The notes beneath the pieces are model-generated. The model searched no databases, was not told where the DNA came from, and saw only the letters and a list, made by a program, of their open reading frames with translations. A program made the position numbers and the translations under genes. Below, piece after piece: positions 55,198-63,906 of a stretch of DNA of 64,000 bases. Location: assembly GCA_031551755.1 (NCBI GenBank), contig JAVBNE010000016.1, positions 18,516 to 82,515 of the forward strand, written 5' to 3'. The DNA is from JAVBMU01 sp031551755 (GTDB taxonomy: Bacteria; Actinomycetota; Actinomycetes; Actinomycetales; Cellulomonadaceae). Every line of letters starts with the position of its first letter. Within the stretch, counting starts at the first letter, position 1.

Positions 55198-56042
55198 TCG
55201 CCGGCTTTCGCCGGGGCGACGGGGCGACGTCCGATCCCATCCAGGCGCCGCAGGACCGGGTTCTTCTCGATGACGGCGGAGAAGCTGATGCGCTCACTGG
55301 CCAGGGTCAGCCCCACCACAGCCGTCAGCGCGGTTAGCCGGACCGACCGCGGCGCACCGGTGGCCAATTGCGCGCCGAGAACCGCACCGAGGGCGTTGGC
55401 CCCGCAGTCCCCCAGCATGTCGCGTTCGGCCAAATCGCCCGGGGCGGTGGCAGCGGCGACTCCGAGGACGGCCCCGGAAAGGTCACCGGTGGGCGATCCG
55501 ACCATCGCCGTGCTGATCACCGCTGCGGCCTTCAGCGCCCGCCCGGGGCGCAGGTCGAGAAGATTCAGTAGATTCGCCGTGCCGGCGATCAACGCGGTGT
55601 CGATCCCGACATCGACGGCACGCCCCCACCCCGACCGGCCTCGGCTGCCGACGACCGCAGCCGCCACGGCGGTCGCTCCGATACCGAGAACCTTGAGACC
55701 GCCAGTCGTGAGCTGCCCGTGTGCCAGTGCGCCGAGGTGGCCCTTGAGCCCCTTGGTGCGCGTGGAGGTGTCCTCCGCGAGGTCGTCCACCAAACCGAAG
55801 GCACCGCCACCGAGCGCCGCGATCGTGCCCACTGCACCGGCTGAGCCGCCGGCAGTAAGCGATCCGGCGATCAGGCCGGCGGTCACGGCCGGTCCGGCCA
55901 ACAGGCTGATGGGTTCGCCACGATGATTGGTGCGCGTCCACCGTTCGGGGCCTCCCGGCGGAGCCTGCGCTGCCGCCCGGCGCACCGACGTGGTTGCTAC
56001 GCCCGCCACAGCCAGGCCGGCCGCAAACCGTCCGAGCCTCAC
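55194..56042 (-). CDS. MraY/WecA-like prenyl-phosphate glycosyl-1-phosphate transferase homologue
   Basis: 282 aa, shorter than MraY (about 360). Family marks are visible: NHRGEPISLLAGPAVTAGLI, GLVDDLAED (Asp pair), NLLNLLDLRPGRALKAAAVI (N-x2-N-x2-D), and MLGDCGANALGAVLGAQLA (G-D-x-G-A). The hydrophobic segments agree with a polytopic membrane protein, but fewer helices are evident than in MraY. Context with murJ suggests a lipid-linked saccharide step. Activity cannot be assured because some catalytic loops are shortened. Confidence 0.78.
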   Translation of the reverse strand: MRLGRFAAGLAVAGVATTSVRRAAAQAPPGGPERWTRTNHRGEPISLLAGPAVTAGLIAGSLTAGGSAGAVGTIAALGGGAFGLVDDLAEDTSTRTKGLKGHLGALAHGQLTTGGLKVLGIGATAVAAAVVGSRGRSGWGRAVDVGIDTALIAGTANLLNLLDLRPGRALKAAAVISTAMVGSPTGDLSGAVLGVAAATAPGDLAERDMLGDCGANALGAVLGAQLATGAPRSVRLTALTAVVGLTLASERISFSAVIEKNPVLRRLDGIGRRPVAPAKAGD

Positions 56043-56046
56043 CGGC

Positions 56047-57048
56047 TCAGCCTTCGCCGGTGCCGGAAGTGACCGGCGGCAGATGGACCGCGGGGGGCAG
56101 GACGGCGGTCGCGCTGGCTTCGAAGCCGTATTGACCCACCTCGTCAGCGACTCGGGCCGCCAGAGCCAATGGCACGCAAATCAGGCCGGCCGTGTCGTCG
56201 ATACCGCTCACTGTCGAGACGGTCCCCGCCAGATCGCGGTCGGCGCGGATAGCCGAGATCAGGTCGCCGGTCTTCGCCTCTGGTCCCACGACGATCGCAG
56301 CTTTGGAGACTTCCTGGGCGGCGTCCGCCAAGGTTGCCTCGAGATCCACGACATACGCCGTGGACTCCTTGGCCGCCGCGGTGGCCGAAGCGCTCGGAGC
56401 AACAACGGCCGGTGCACCGGATGAGATCAAGACCACCAGATCCGCCGGCTGGCTCTGCTCCATCTCCGTCGCGATCAACTCGAGTCGCACGAGCTGGCTG
56501 GACAGTTCGACGGCTGCCTCGCTGCGCACGTCCATGCTCTGTGCCGATACCCCGGTCAGCGATAGCGCGAGTGCTCTGGCCAGCTTCTCGTCGGCTGTCG
56601 CGTTCTGCGGCATGGTCCCCAAGTAGTCGGTCAGCCCACCGGCGACCGTCGCACGCACGGACTCGTCGGATTTGCGGGTCCACGCCTCCGCCAATCGCAC
56701 ATGACCGACGACGGTGGCGCCGGCAGCCTCCAGCTCACCGGTCACCGCCTGGTAGCGGTCCTTGTCCGAGCCATCGAGTTCGACCACGGCCACCCTGCGA
56801 CCGGTGAGCGCTCCGTCCACCAACTGCGGACCGGCAGCTTCGATGAACTGGGCGCTGTCTCTCGTGTCGGTGTTCGCGGCGCTGAGCTGATCGCGCAGGT
56901 CATTGCGTTCCGACCGCAGACTCGCAACCTGGTCCGTGAGCTGATCGCCGATCGCGTTCTGCAAGGGTCCGGCACCCAGAATGATGCCCACGGCCAACGC
57001 CAGGAAGACGGAGATCAGCGAGACGATGTGGTACCTAAAGTCGATCAC
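56047..57048 (-). CDS. MctB-like copper transport / outer-envelope channel protein
   Basis: 333 aa from the GTG at 57048, where the family N-terminus begins (VIDFRYHIVSLISVFLALAV); a TTG at 57096 would add 16 residues. One N-terminal membrane helix is followed by a coiled-coil (LTDQVASLRSERNDLRDQLS) and an alpha/beta domain. The Mycobacterium homologue Rv1698 (MctB) is linked to copper efflux and channel formation. Encoded in the same order (steA, mctB) as in Mycobacterium. Confidence 0.85.
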   Translation of the reverse strand: MIDFRYHIVSLISVFLALAVGIILGAGPLQNAIGDQLTDQVASLRSERNDLRDQLSAANTDTRDSAQFIEAAGPQLVDGALTGRRVAVVELDGSDKDRYQAVTGELEAAGATVVGHVRLAEAWTRKSDESVRATVAGGLTDYLGTMPQNATADEKLARALALSLTGVSAQSMDVRSEAAVELSSQLVRLELIATEMEQSQPADLVVLISSGAPAVVAPSASATAAAKESTAYVVDLEATLADAAQEVSKAAIVVGPEAKTGDLISAIRADRDLAGTVSTVSGIDDTAGLICVPLALAARVADEVGQYGFEASATAVLPPAVHLPPVTSGTGEG

Positions 57049-57144
57049 GGTACGGCGTGGCCCTTCAGTGGAAGTCGGCGGTGCGAGGGTGGACAAGGAC
57101 GACGGCGGCCCCGAGGGGGTGTTCCGCGAGCAACGGCCGTGGGC

Positions 57145-58320
57145 TCACGAGAACAGCCCCGACAACCAGGACGTGAAGTCGTCGACCTGGGCGCCGAGCA
57201 AGCCGACGAAAGTCTGCCCGGCCGCGGTCGAGAGCATCGCCATCACCACCGCGAAGACACCAGCCAGGGAGAGCAACGCGAGCTGGACATTCGAGATCCG
57301 GTGGCGGTAGAGACGCGAGACGCCCTTGGCGTCGACCAGTTTCCCGCCGACCCTCAGTCGGGTCAGGAAGGTGCTGGCCATTCCCGCACGCCCTTTGTCG
57401 AGGAATTCCACGAGGGTCGCATGGGTTCCGACCGCCACGATCATCTCGGCTCCCTTGTCATCGGCCAGGAGCATCGCGATGTCTTCACTCGTACCGGTCG
57501 CCGGGAACACGACAGGCTCCACACCGAGCTCGCGGACCCGATCCAGGCCGGGTGCGTTCCCGTCCCGGTAGGCATGCACCACGATCTCGGCGCCACAGCT
57601 CAACGCCCGGTCCGACACTGAATCCATGTCACCGACGATCATGTCCGGTTTCCAGCCGGCATCGAGAATCGCGTCGGCGCCGCCGTCGACACCGATCAGG
57701 ATGGGCCGGTACTCCTTGATGTAGGGGCGCAACGTGATGAGGTCTTCGCGGTAGTGGTAGCCGCGCACGACGATCAGCACTTGACGGCCGTCGATCACCG
57801 TCCGCACATCAGGGACACCGACGCCGTCGAGCAGGAGTTCGCGCTCGCGCCGCAGGTAGTCCATCGTGTTCTCGGCGAATCGCTCGATCTCGCCGGAAAG
57901 GTTCGTCCTGGCTTCCTCGAGGCTGGCCTCGATCGTCTCCGCGGACTGCCGGGTGCCCTTCGCCAGGAGTTCACCACCCAGATGAACCTCGCCCTCATGC
58001 AGGCTAAGTTCCCGGCCGTCGGCGATTTTCATGATGTCCGGGCCGAGATCGTCGATCAACACGATGCCGGCTTCGACGAGGATTTCCGGCCCCAGGTTCG
58101 GATACCGGCCGGAGATTGACTTAGCGGCATTGAGGACGGCGATCGGACGAGCCGTGACCAGGGCATCGGCGGCTACCCGGTCGATGTCGACATGGTCGAT
58201 CACCGCGATATCGCCGGGCTTCAGGCGTTTGGTGAGCGCCTTCGTGCGAGCATCGACTCGGGCCGCGCCTCGGGTTTCCGAGCCGACCGGTGACGTGGTG
58301 GTGCGCAGCCTCATTCTCAT
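57145..58320 (-). CDS. steA: SteA-like cytokinetic ring protein (TPK-like fold)
   Basis: 391 aa. A thiamine pyrophosphokinase-like core is seen (VDGGADAILDAGWKPDMIVG followed by DMDSVSDRALSCGAEIVVHA) and a C-terminal membrane helix (LALLSLAGVFAVVMAMLSTA). In Corynebacterium SteA works with SteB at the division site to coordinate cell separation. The start lies 7 bp past the recN stop; order recN-steA-mctB equals Rv1696-Rv1698. The function of this copy is inferred. Confidence 0.85.
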   Translation of the reverse strand: MRMRLRTTTSPVGSETRGAARVDARTKALTKRLKPGDIAVIDHVDIDRVAADALVTARPIAVLNAAKSISGRYPNLGPEILVEAGIVLIDDLGPDIMKIADGRELSLHEGEVHLGGELLAKGTRQSAETIEASLEEARTNLSGEIERFAENTMDYLRRERELLLDGVGVPDVRTVIDGRQVLIVVRGYHYREDLITLRPYIKEYRPILIGVDGGADAILDAGWKPDMIVGDMDSVSDRALSCGAEIVVHAYRDGNAPGLDRVRELGVEPVVFPATGTSEDIAMLLADDKGAEMIVAVGTHATLVEFLDKGRAGMASTFLTRLRVGGKLVDAKGVSRLYRHRISNVQLALLSLAGVFAVVMAMLSTAAGQTFVGLLGAQVDDFTSWLSGLFS

Positions 58321-58326
58321 CGCGGT

Positions 58327-60051
58327 CTATCGTCCCACGACTGAGGACTCAAGAAGTTCGATCGCATGCCGCCGAGCATTATCCGAGTCTTCTTGGCCGG
58401 AAAGCATCCGGGCCAGTTCGCGGACCCGATCCTCACCCTCGACCGCGACCACCCCCGTGACGGTGATGCCACCCGAGTCTGCCGACGACTTGGTGACGAC
58501 GAGCTGCGCATCAGCGAAGGCCGCGACCTGGGCAAGGTGGGTCACCACGATCACCTGGGTGGAACGGGCCAGCATCGCCAACCGCCGGCCGACCTCCACG
58601 GCTGCCCGGCCACCGACTCCGGCATCCACTTCGTCGAAGATGAAGGTGGGTAACGGCTCGGCTTGATCGCCAGCGGCGTGGGCGGTCGCGAGAGCAACCT
58701 CGATTGACAGCATCACCCGGGAGAGCTCACCACCCGAAGCGCCTTGACCGAGCGGCCGAGGCGGTGCACCCGGGTGCGGGATGAGCGAAAAGGTCACCGC
58801 ATCGGCACCCGCCGGTCCCGACTCAGGCGCTGGGGTGACCTCGACGACCAAGCTAGCGCCCGTCATCGCCAGGCCGTGCAGTTCCTCAGTGACCGCCCGG
58901 GCAACGAGTTCCGCTGCCTTTGTGCGGGCTATGGTGATCTCGGCACCGAGCCGTGCCAGCTCACCATCCAGTTCCTCACAGCGCGAAGTCAGGGTTGCCA
59001 GCCGCTCCCCATCGTCGTCGAGTTCCAGCAGCCGTAGCCCGGCGTCGGACGCCCAGGACAGCACGTCGTCGATGGTGCTGCCGTAGGAACGTGTGAGGGA
59101 CCCCAGCTCGGCCAGGCGGACGTGGGCAGCCTCCAGCCCACCGGGATCGGAGGTCAGGTCCTCCGCATAGCCCGACAGATCCGTGGCGATATCCGCGAGC
59201 GCGTAACTCACATCCGCAAGCCGTTCAGCGAAGGAGGCCAGCACCGGGTCCGCGTCGATATTCGCCTCGACCGCCCGCCGGGCCTGTTCCACGAACTCGA
59301 CCGCGCTGCGCCCCTCGTTGGTGAGCGGGTCCCCGGCCGTGGCCTCATGGGCTTCTTGGACCGCACGCCGCAGGGCTTCGGAATTGCTCAGGCGGGCGAT
59401 CTGGGCCGCGAGAGCAGAATCCTCGCTCGGTTGGGGGTCGATACGTTCGACTTCGGCGAGCCCGAGGCGCAGCAGCTCGGCCTCTCGGGCACGCTCGACC
59501 GTGTGGGCGCGAATTTCGACCAATTGCGCGGCCAGGGCGGCGCGTTCCTGCCACACGGTGCGGTAATCGGCAAGAACCTCGGCGTGTCTGCGGCCCGCGA
59601 AGGCATCTAGGGCAGCTCGTTGCCGACTTGCGGTCCGTAGCCGGATCTGGTCTGCCTGGCCGTGCACGGTGACGAGGTCATCCGCAACCTCCGCCAGTAC
59701 CGACTGTGGCACGCTCCGTCCGCCCAGGTGCGCCCGGGACCGCCCACTGGCGGCGACCGTCCGCAGGATCACCACCGTGCCGTCGTCTTCGACCTCGCCG
59801 CCGGCGTCGTCGACACGCCGCAGGACAGCGGGACGGTCCTTGACGACCAGTCGGCCCTCGACCACGGCGGCATCGGCACCCGGCCGCACCGCGGCGGAGT
59901 TCGCCTTGCCTCCCATGAGCAGCCCGAGTCCTGTGAGCACCATCGTCTTCCCGGCACCGGTCTCACCGGTGATGACCGTCAGTCCAGGTCCGAGGGGCAC
60001 CGTGGCCGACTCGATCACCCCGAGGTTCTCAATGGCGATCTCTTCGATCAT
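58327..60051 (-). CDS. recN: DNA repair protein RecN
   Basis: 574 aa from the ATG overlapping the nadK stop; the open frame to 60543 was rejected. This SMC-like ATPase aids double-strand-break repair. The N-terminal Walker A (GPGLTVITGETGAGKTMVL) and the C-terminal signature and Walker B (ASGGELSRVMLSIEVALA; TFIFDEVDAGVGGRAAVEVG) flank a long coiled-coil rich in Glu/Arg/Leu. Order nadK-recN is conserved in Actinobacteria. Confidence 0.95.
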   Translation of the reverse strand: MIEEIAIENLGVIESATVPLGPGLTVITGETGAGKTMVLTGLGLLMGGKANSAAVRPGADAAVVEGRLVVKDRPAVLRRVDDAGGEVEDDGTVVILRTVAASGRSRAHLGGRSVPQSVLAEVADDLVTVHGQADQIRLRTASRQRAALDAFAGRRHAEVLADYRTVWQERAALAAQLVEIRAHTVERAREAELLRLGLAEVERIDPQPSEDSALAAQIARLSNSEALRRAVQEAHEATAGDPLTNEGRSAVEFVEQARRAVEANIDADPVLASFAERLADVSYALADIATDLSGYAEDLTSDPGGLEAAHVRLAELGSLTRSYGSTIDDVLSWASDAGLRLLELDDDGERLATLTSRCEELDGELARLGAEITIARTKAAELVARAVTEELHGLAMTGASLVVEVTPAPESGPAGADAVTFSLIPHPGAPPRPLGQGASGGELSRVMLSIEVALATAHAAGDQAEPLPTFIFDEVDAGVGGRAAVEVGRRLAMLARSTQVIVVTHLAQVAAFADAQLVVTKSSADSGGITVTGVVAVEGEDRVRELARMLSGQEDSDNARRHAIELLESSVVGR

Positions 60052-60965
60052 TGGCCGACCTCCGACGAGTTCCGCGTGGATTTGCGGTCCCGCCATCCGT
60101 CGACCGGCAACGAGAATTTGGACACGAGACGGTCGGCGAATGAAGCCTTGTTGAGGCGGGCCAGCCGGATCGGAACCAGCCCACGCCGCACCTCCACCCG
60201 CGCGCCGATCGGTAGGTCGATCCGCCGCCGCCCATCGCAGATCAACACGCCTGAAGTCACCGATCCTGGAAGCACATCCACTGTGAAGGTTGCCGACGGT
60301 CCCACCACCAAGGGCCGCGCAAACAGCGCATGAGCCGCAATCGGCACCAACTGCACCGCATCGACGTCGGGCCAGATCACCGGGCCGCCGGCTGAGAAGG
60401 CATGGGCGGTCGAGCCGGTCGCCGTCGACATCACCACCCCGTCGCATCCGAAGGTGGACAACGGCCGGCCATCGACTCCGACCGCCACTTCGAGCATTCG
60501 CTCGCGTTGTGCCTTCTCGACCGTGGCGTCGTTCAACGCCCACCCGGTGATCGGTTCGGCTGCATCGGGCAGGTGCACGCGGACATCGATCACCTGTCGT
60601 TCTTCGACGTCGTAGTCATGCGCCGCTAACCGCTGAACCGCCTCATGAAGGTCTTCACGCTCGCCTTCGGCGAGGAAGCCCACATGACCGAGGTTCACGC
60701 CCAGGAGTGGCACATCCGACCCATGGGTCAACTCGGCAGCCCGCAAGATGGTGCCATCTCCCCCAAGCACCATCACGACCTCAGACTCCGCGACGCCCTC
60801 GCGGGTCCGGTTCGCTGCCATGTGGTCACCGAATTGCTCGGCGAGGTCGTCGTCGTGCAACCGGACGACGAAGCCAGCGTCCTCGAGTTCCTTGACGGCG
60901 GTCTGCATCGCAACGACTGCCTCCGGCCGACCACCGTGAGTCACGATCAGCACTTGACGAGTCAT
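60048..60965 (-). CDS. nadK: NAD kinase
   Basis: 305 aa from the ATG at 60965 (GAAGGAG upstream). It phosphorylates NAD+ to NADP+. Motifs: VLGGDGTILRAAELTHG (GGDG), LLGVNLGHVGFLAEGE and VVMSTATGSTAHAFSAGGPV. The next gene upstream on this strand is the small ORF at 61000-61176, 34 bp away, with no tlyA in between. Confidence 0.95.
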   Translation of the reverse strand: MTRQVLIVTHGGRPEAVVAMQTAVKELEDAGFVVRLHDDDLAEQFGDHMAANRTREGVAESEVVMVLGGDGTILRAAELTHGSDVPLLGVNLGHVGFLAEGEREDLHEAVQRLAAHDYDVEERQVIDVRVHLPDAAEPITGWALNDATVEKAQRERMLEVAVGVDGRPLSTFGCDGVVMSTATGSTAHAFSAGGPVIWPDVDAVQLVPIAAHALFARPLVVGPSATFTVDVLPGSVTSGVLICDGRRRIDLPIGARVEVRRGLVPIRLARLNKASFADRLVSKFSLPVDGWRDRKSTRNSSEVGQ

Positions 60966-60999
60966 CGGGCTCCTTCTTCCGCGCAGTGGCCTGGAACGA

Positions 61000-61176
61000 T
61001 CACCGTCCGTCCTCCTCGGCCAGGGCAAGTTGTGCGACCAACCCCGTGTGGATCTCCTCGAAGACCTCAACGTGTTCGCGTGTGGGCCGGTCCGCCAGCA
61101 TCGTCAGCGAGTCGGCGAGTTCTTCGAACGTCCGGCCGGCACCCGCGACTGCGCGATCGCCATCATCTACGTGCAT
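61000..61176 (-). CDS. Small conserved protein (Rv1693-like position)
   Basis: 58 aa, ATG with an excellent GAGGAGG site. The sequence is acidic and probably helical (GRTFEELADSLTMLADRPTR, EHVEVFEEIHTGLVAQLALA). A protein of the same size stands at this point (Rv1693) in the Mycobacterium operon between the HAD and tlyA genes. Function unknown. Its good ribosome-binding site, frame and place in the operon make it a credible gene. Confidence 0.78.
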   Translation of the reverse strand: MHVDDGDRAVAGAGRTFEELADSLTMLADRPTREHVEVFEEIHTGLVAQLALAEEDGR

Positions 61177-61265
61177 CCTGCCTCCTCATCGACCGCCTGC
61201 GTGTGTGGACATCGCCTGCGCGGACCACGCTACCCGCCCGAGCCGACAGGCCGTCACTGTTTCAC

Positions 61266-62288
61266 TCAGGAAACAACGGGGACCAACTCGGGCACCGTGG
61301 CAGGATCGAGCGATTCGCCTTTGTCCACGGCGTCCCAGACCGCGGTACACACGGCCCGAGCTGTGTCGATCGTGATCGGTCCCGGTGCTAATTCCAGGTG
61401 ACCTTTCACGACGCGAGCGGCGGCGAGTCGGCAGTTCCACCATCGCGCCGCATCGCGCTCCGGTACCGGATGGACCTCCAACAGCGCGCGCAGATCAATG
61501 CCCAAATAGTGCGGCCGTAAGCTGGCGGGCGCTAGCGCGGCGTCGCGGACGGTACTGACGCCCGTCAGCACGTGGAGGCCGTCGATGCCTCCTTCGCGAG
61601 CACCCGCAAGGTCAGTGTCGAGCCGATCCCCGATCACCAGCGGGGACCGTGCGCCCACACGCTCGACGGCCAGCTCATACATCCGCGGGGACGGTTTGCC
61701 CGCGCTCTCGGCTATGCGGCCCGTCGCGACCTCCACCGCTGCGACCAAGGCGCCGTTCCCAGGGGCGATCCCGCGCGCGGTCGGGATCGACAGGTCCTTG
61801 TTGCTCGCCACATGCCAGGCGCCACCCTCGACGGCGTAGGCGGCCTCGGCGAGCCGGGTCCAGTCGATCTGTGGCGAGTATCCCTGGATGACGGCGGCCG
61901 GTGCGTCATCAGCACTATCCACGATGATGTATCCGGCGTTGCGCACTGCGGTGACCAGACCGGCACCACCGACGACCAGCACACGAGCCCCGGGCTCAAG
62001 GCGAGTACCGAGCAACGCCGCGCCGGCCTGTGCGGCCGTCATGACATCCGCCGGGAGTGTCGCGATACCGAGCCCGCTGAGCTGCTCGGCGACCGACTCC
62101 GGTTCGCGGGAGGCGTTGTTGGTCACGAAGAGCAGATGCAGATCGGCCTCTTGCCGAGCCGCGGTCAGTGATTCCACGGCGTGTGGGATGGCATCGGCTC
62201 CGCGGTAGACCACACCGTCGAGGTCGACCAACGCCAGGTCGTAGCGTTCGGCCAGCGGGACGGTGGAGGCCTGAAGGGTAGCGCTCAC
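61266..62288 (-). CDS. HAD-IIA phosphatase, glycerol-3-phosphate phosphatase-like
   Basis: 340 aa; its GTG overlaps the TPR-protein stop by 4 bp. HAD motifs: nucleophile ALVDLDGVVYRGADAIPHAV, the Ser/Thr motif VTNNASREP, lysine near KPSPRMYELAVE and VIGDRLDTDLAGAREGGIDG. The Mycobacterium homologue Rv1692 dephosphorylates glycerol 3-phosphate in phospholipid recycling. A C-terminal extension of about 70 residues beyond the HAD core is present. 89 bp separate it from the small ORF. Confidence 0.9.
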   Translation of the reverse strand: MSATLQASTVPLAERYDLALVDLDGVVYRGADAIPHAVESLTAARQEADLHLLFVTNNASREPESVAEQLSGLGIATLPADVMTAAQAGAALLGTRLEPGARVLVVGGAGLVTAVRNAGYIIVDSADDAPAAVIQGYSPQIDWTRLAEAAYAVEGGAWHVASNKDLSIPTARGIAPGNGALVAAVEVATGRIAESAGKPSPRMYELAVERVGARSPLVIGDRLDTDLAGAREGGIDGLHVLTGVSTVRDAALAPASLRPHYLGIDLRALLEVHPVPERDAARWWNCRLAAARVVKGHLELAPGPITIDTARAVCTAVWDAVDKGESLDPATVPELVPVVS

Positions 62289-63625
62289 CCCACTACCTCG
62301 GAGTCGTCGGGGGTGGTGACGCTGGGGGCGTCGGCTGGGGTGTCCTCTGCCGAGGCTTCGGCGTCGGCTGGGGTTTCAGCGTCAGCTGAGGTGCCAGCCT
62401 GCAAATCGGCTTCGCGCGCGGAGTCGGCCGCGCCTTCGATGTCGGCTGAGCCTTCAGGGTCGACCGAGCCGGGCGCGGTGAACTCTTCAGTCAGGTCGTA
62501 GACCACGACGTCGTCATCCGCTTCTGCCGACCACTCCGACAATCCGGCCGAGGCCAACACCGCCTCCGCCTCCGGAAGTCGACCGGCTGCCTCGAGGGCA
62601 CTCGCACGCGCCCGAACCAACCTCTCGGCAACCTCCTGGGCGTCTTCGCGGTCGCTGATCTCGGTCGCGATGCGCCCCTGGACCGCGTCCAACACCGCCA
62701 GGGCGGCGTCGTACTGCCCAAGGTCGACACGGGAGCCGCTCACGACGATCGCCAACTCGACCCGGACCAAGCCAGTCAGAGCCTCTGCCTCGGGAGATGC
62801 GCCGAGTGCCAATGCACGATCGGGCCGGCCCAATCCTCGTTCGCAGTCGGCCATGATCGGCAAGTGCTCCGACGAACCGTTGAGCCGGCGAACCGTCCGC
62901 AGCTCGCGCAGAGCCTCCGCGTAGCGACCTGTGCGATAGGCGGTCAATCCGGCCGCCTCACGTACGACGTCGACACGGCCGGCGCTTCGAACGGCCGCCT
63001 GAGCGTGTTCGTAGGCAAGCTCTGGGTCCGAGTCGAGAAGGCGCCCAGCCATCACGAGGTGACGCGCTGCCCGCTCGGCTGACTCCTTGCTCAGCGTACG
63101 CAGCCGCCCGCGTGGTTCACGGTCGAGGTCGGACATCTGTACGTCGTCAGGAAGCGACGGTGACTTCGGCCGATCGGCGGAGTCTGGTCGTCGAAGACGG
63201 TCCGAGCGCGAATCGTCCGTACCACGTGGGCCGGTAAAGCGCCGACCATCCTGGGCTCGTACTGGCCGACCATCATGCTTCCCGTCGCGCGGATGCTTGC
63301 CCTCGCCCCGCCGAAACTCCCTATCGCCAGCCCCTTCGCCGCGACGGAAGCCACCACTGCCACCCCTTTCACGCTCTTCACCTCGCCGACGTCCGCCACC
63401 GCGTGCGCCTGCTCCGCCCCGGCGAGCTTCCGACGCTGCACCGCGTTCAGACGACGAAGCCGATCGACGGTACCCACCGACAGCTCGTCCGCCTGCTTGC
63501 GCGCCATCCCGTGGCGCGCCTTGTCTGCTAGCTCGCGACTGTCCGGCCCTGTCCGACGCCCTCCCCGTCCCTCGCGGCGCCCACTCGCGTCGTTCGCGCT
63601 CCGGCGTGGAGTCAGACTCTTTCAC
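62285..63625 (-). CDS. TPR-like protein with long Arg/Gly-rich N-terminus and acidic C-terminus
   Basis: 446 aa, GTG start preceded by GAGAGGAA. The first 165 residues are extremely Arg/Gly/Ser-rich (ARRGGAGARGGGRRRGEERE) and likely disordered, resembling RGG-type nucleic-acid-binding tails. Residues about 175-370 form TPR-like helices (ELAYEHAQAAVRSAGRVDVV, YAEALRELRTVRRLNGSSEH). The end is an acidic Ala/Asp/Glu-rich repeat (ADAETPADAEASAEDTPADA). It matches Rv1691 by position and TPR core. The length and charge of the N-terminus are unusual. RNA binding is an inference. Confidence 0.85.
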   Translation of the reverse strand: MKESDSTPERERREWAPRGTGRASDRAGQSRASRQGAPRDGAQAGGRAVGGYRRSASSSERGAASEARRGGAGARGGGRRRGEERERGGSGGFRRGEGAGDREFRRGEGKHPRDGKHDGRPVRAQDGRRFTGPRGTDDSRSDRLRRPDSADRPKSPSLPDDVQMSDLDREPRGRLRTLSKESAERAARHLVMAGRLLDSDPELAYEHAQAAVRSAGRVDVVREAAGLTAYRTGRYAEALRELRTVRRLNGSSEHLPIMADCERGLGRPDRALALGASPEAEALTGLVRVELAIVVSGSRVDLGQYDAALAVLDAVQGRIATEISDREDAQEVAERLVRARASALEAAGRLPEAEAVLASAGLSEWSAEADDDVVVYDLTEEFTAPGSVDPEGSADIEGAADSAREADLQAGTSADAETPADAEASAEDTPADAPSVTTPDDSEVVG

Positions 63626-63866
63626 TCAACGTTCCTCTCGTCGTATGGGCAATGACCATCATCCCACGTCGATGTCACGAGCAGTGGTCGATATACACAG
63701 TCGGGCGGCGCCGCGGGATACCTGGTCCGGAACGTCAAGGACAGCCGACAAGGAATCGGGTGTCCTTGTACCTTCGCCTGGCCCACGACGATCTCGACTC
63801 CCCCTGATCAGTCCGGCGAAGACCGAACAGTCAGTTCCCTCGGTTACGCAGGAGTTCCGAAATGCT
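63626..63866. other. Intergenic region between TPR gene and rRNA terminator
   Basis: About 240 bp with no supported gene. It must contain the promoter of the minus-strand TPR gene. I see no clean -35/-10 pair. On the plus strand the frame of 63087-63971 crosses this region but has no family character and is antisense to the TPR gene. Confidence 0.5.
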
Positions 63867-63896
63867 GAAGGCCCACCCGGGTGTGGGTGGGCCTTC
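63867..63896 (-). terminator. rRNA operon terminator hairpin
   Basis: A perfect 12-bp stem (GAAGGCCCACCC and its complement) with a 6-base loop lies about 10 bp beyond the 3' end of the 5S rRNA on the minus strand. The stable GC stem just past 5S is the normal end of an rRNA operon; a short TTT follows a few bases later. Confidence 0.88.
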
Positions 63897-63906
63897 GGTA
63901 AGGGGT

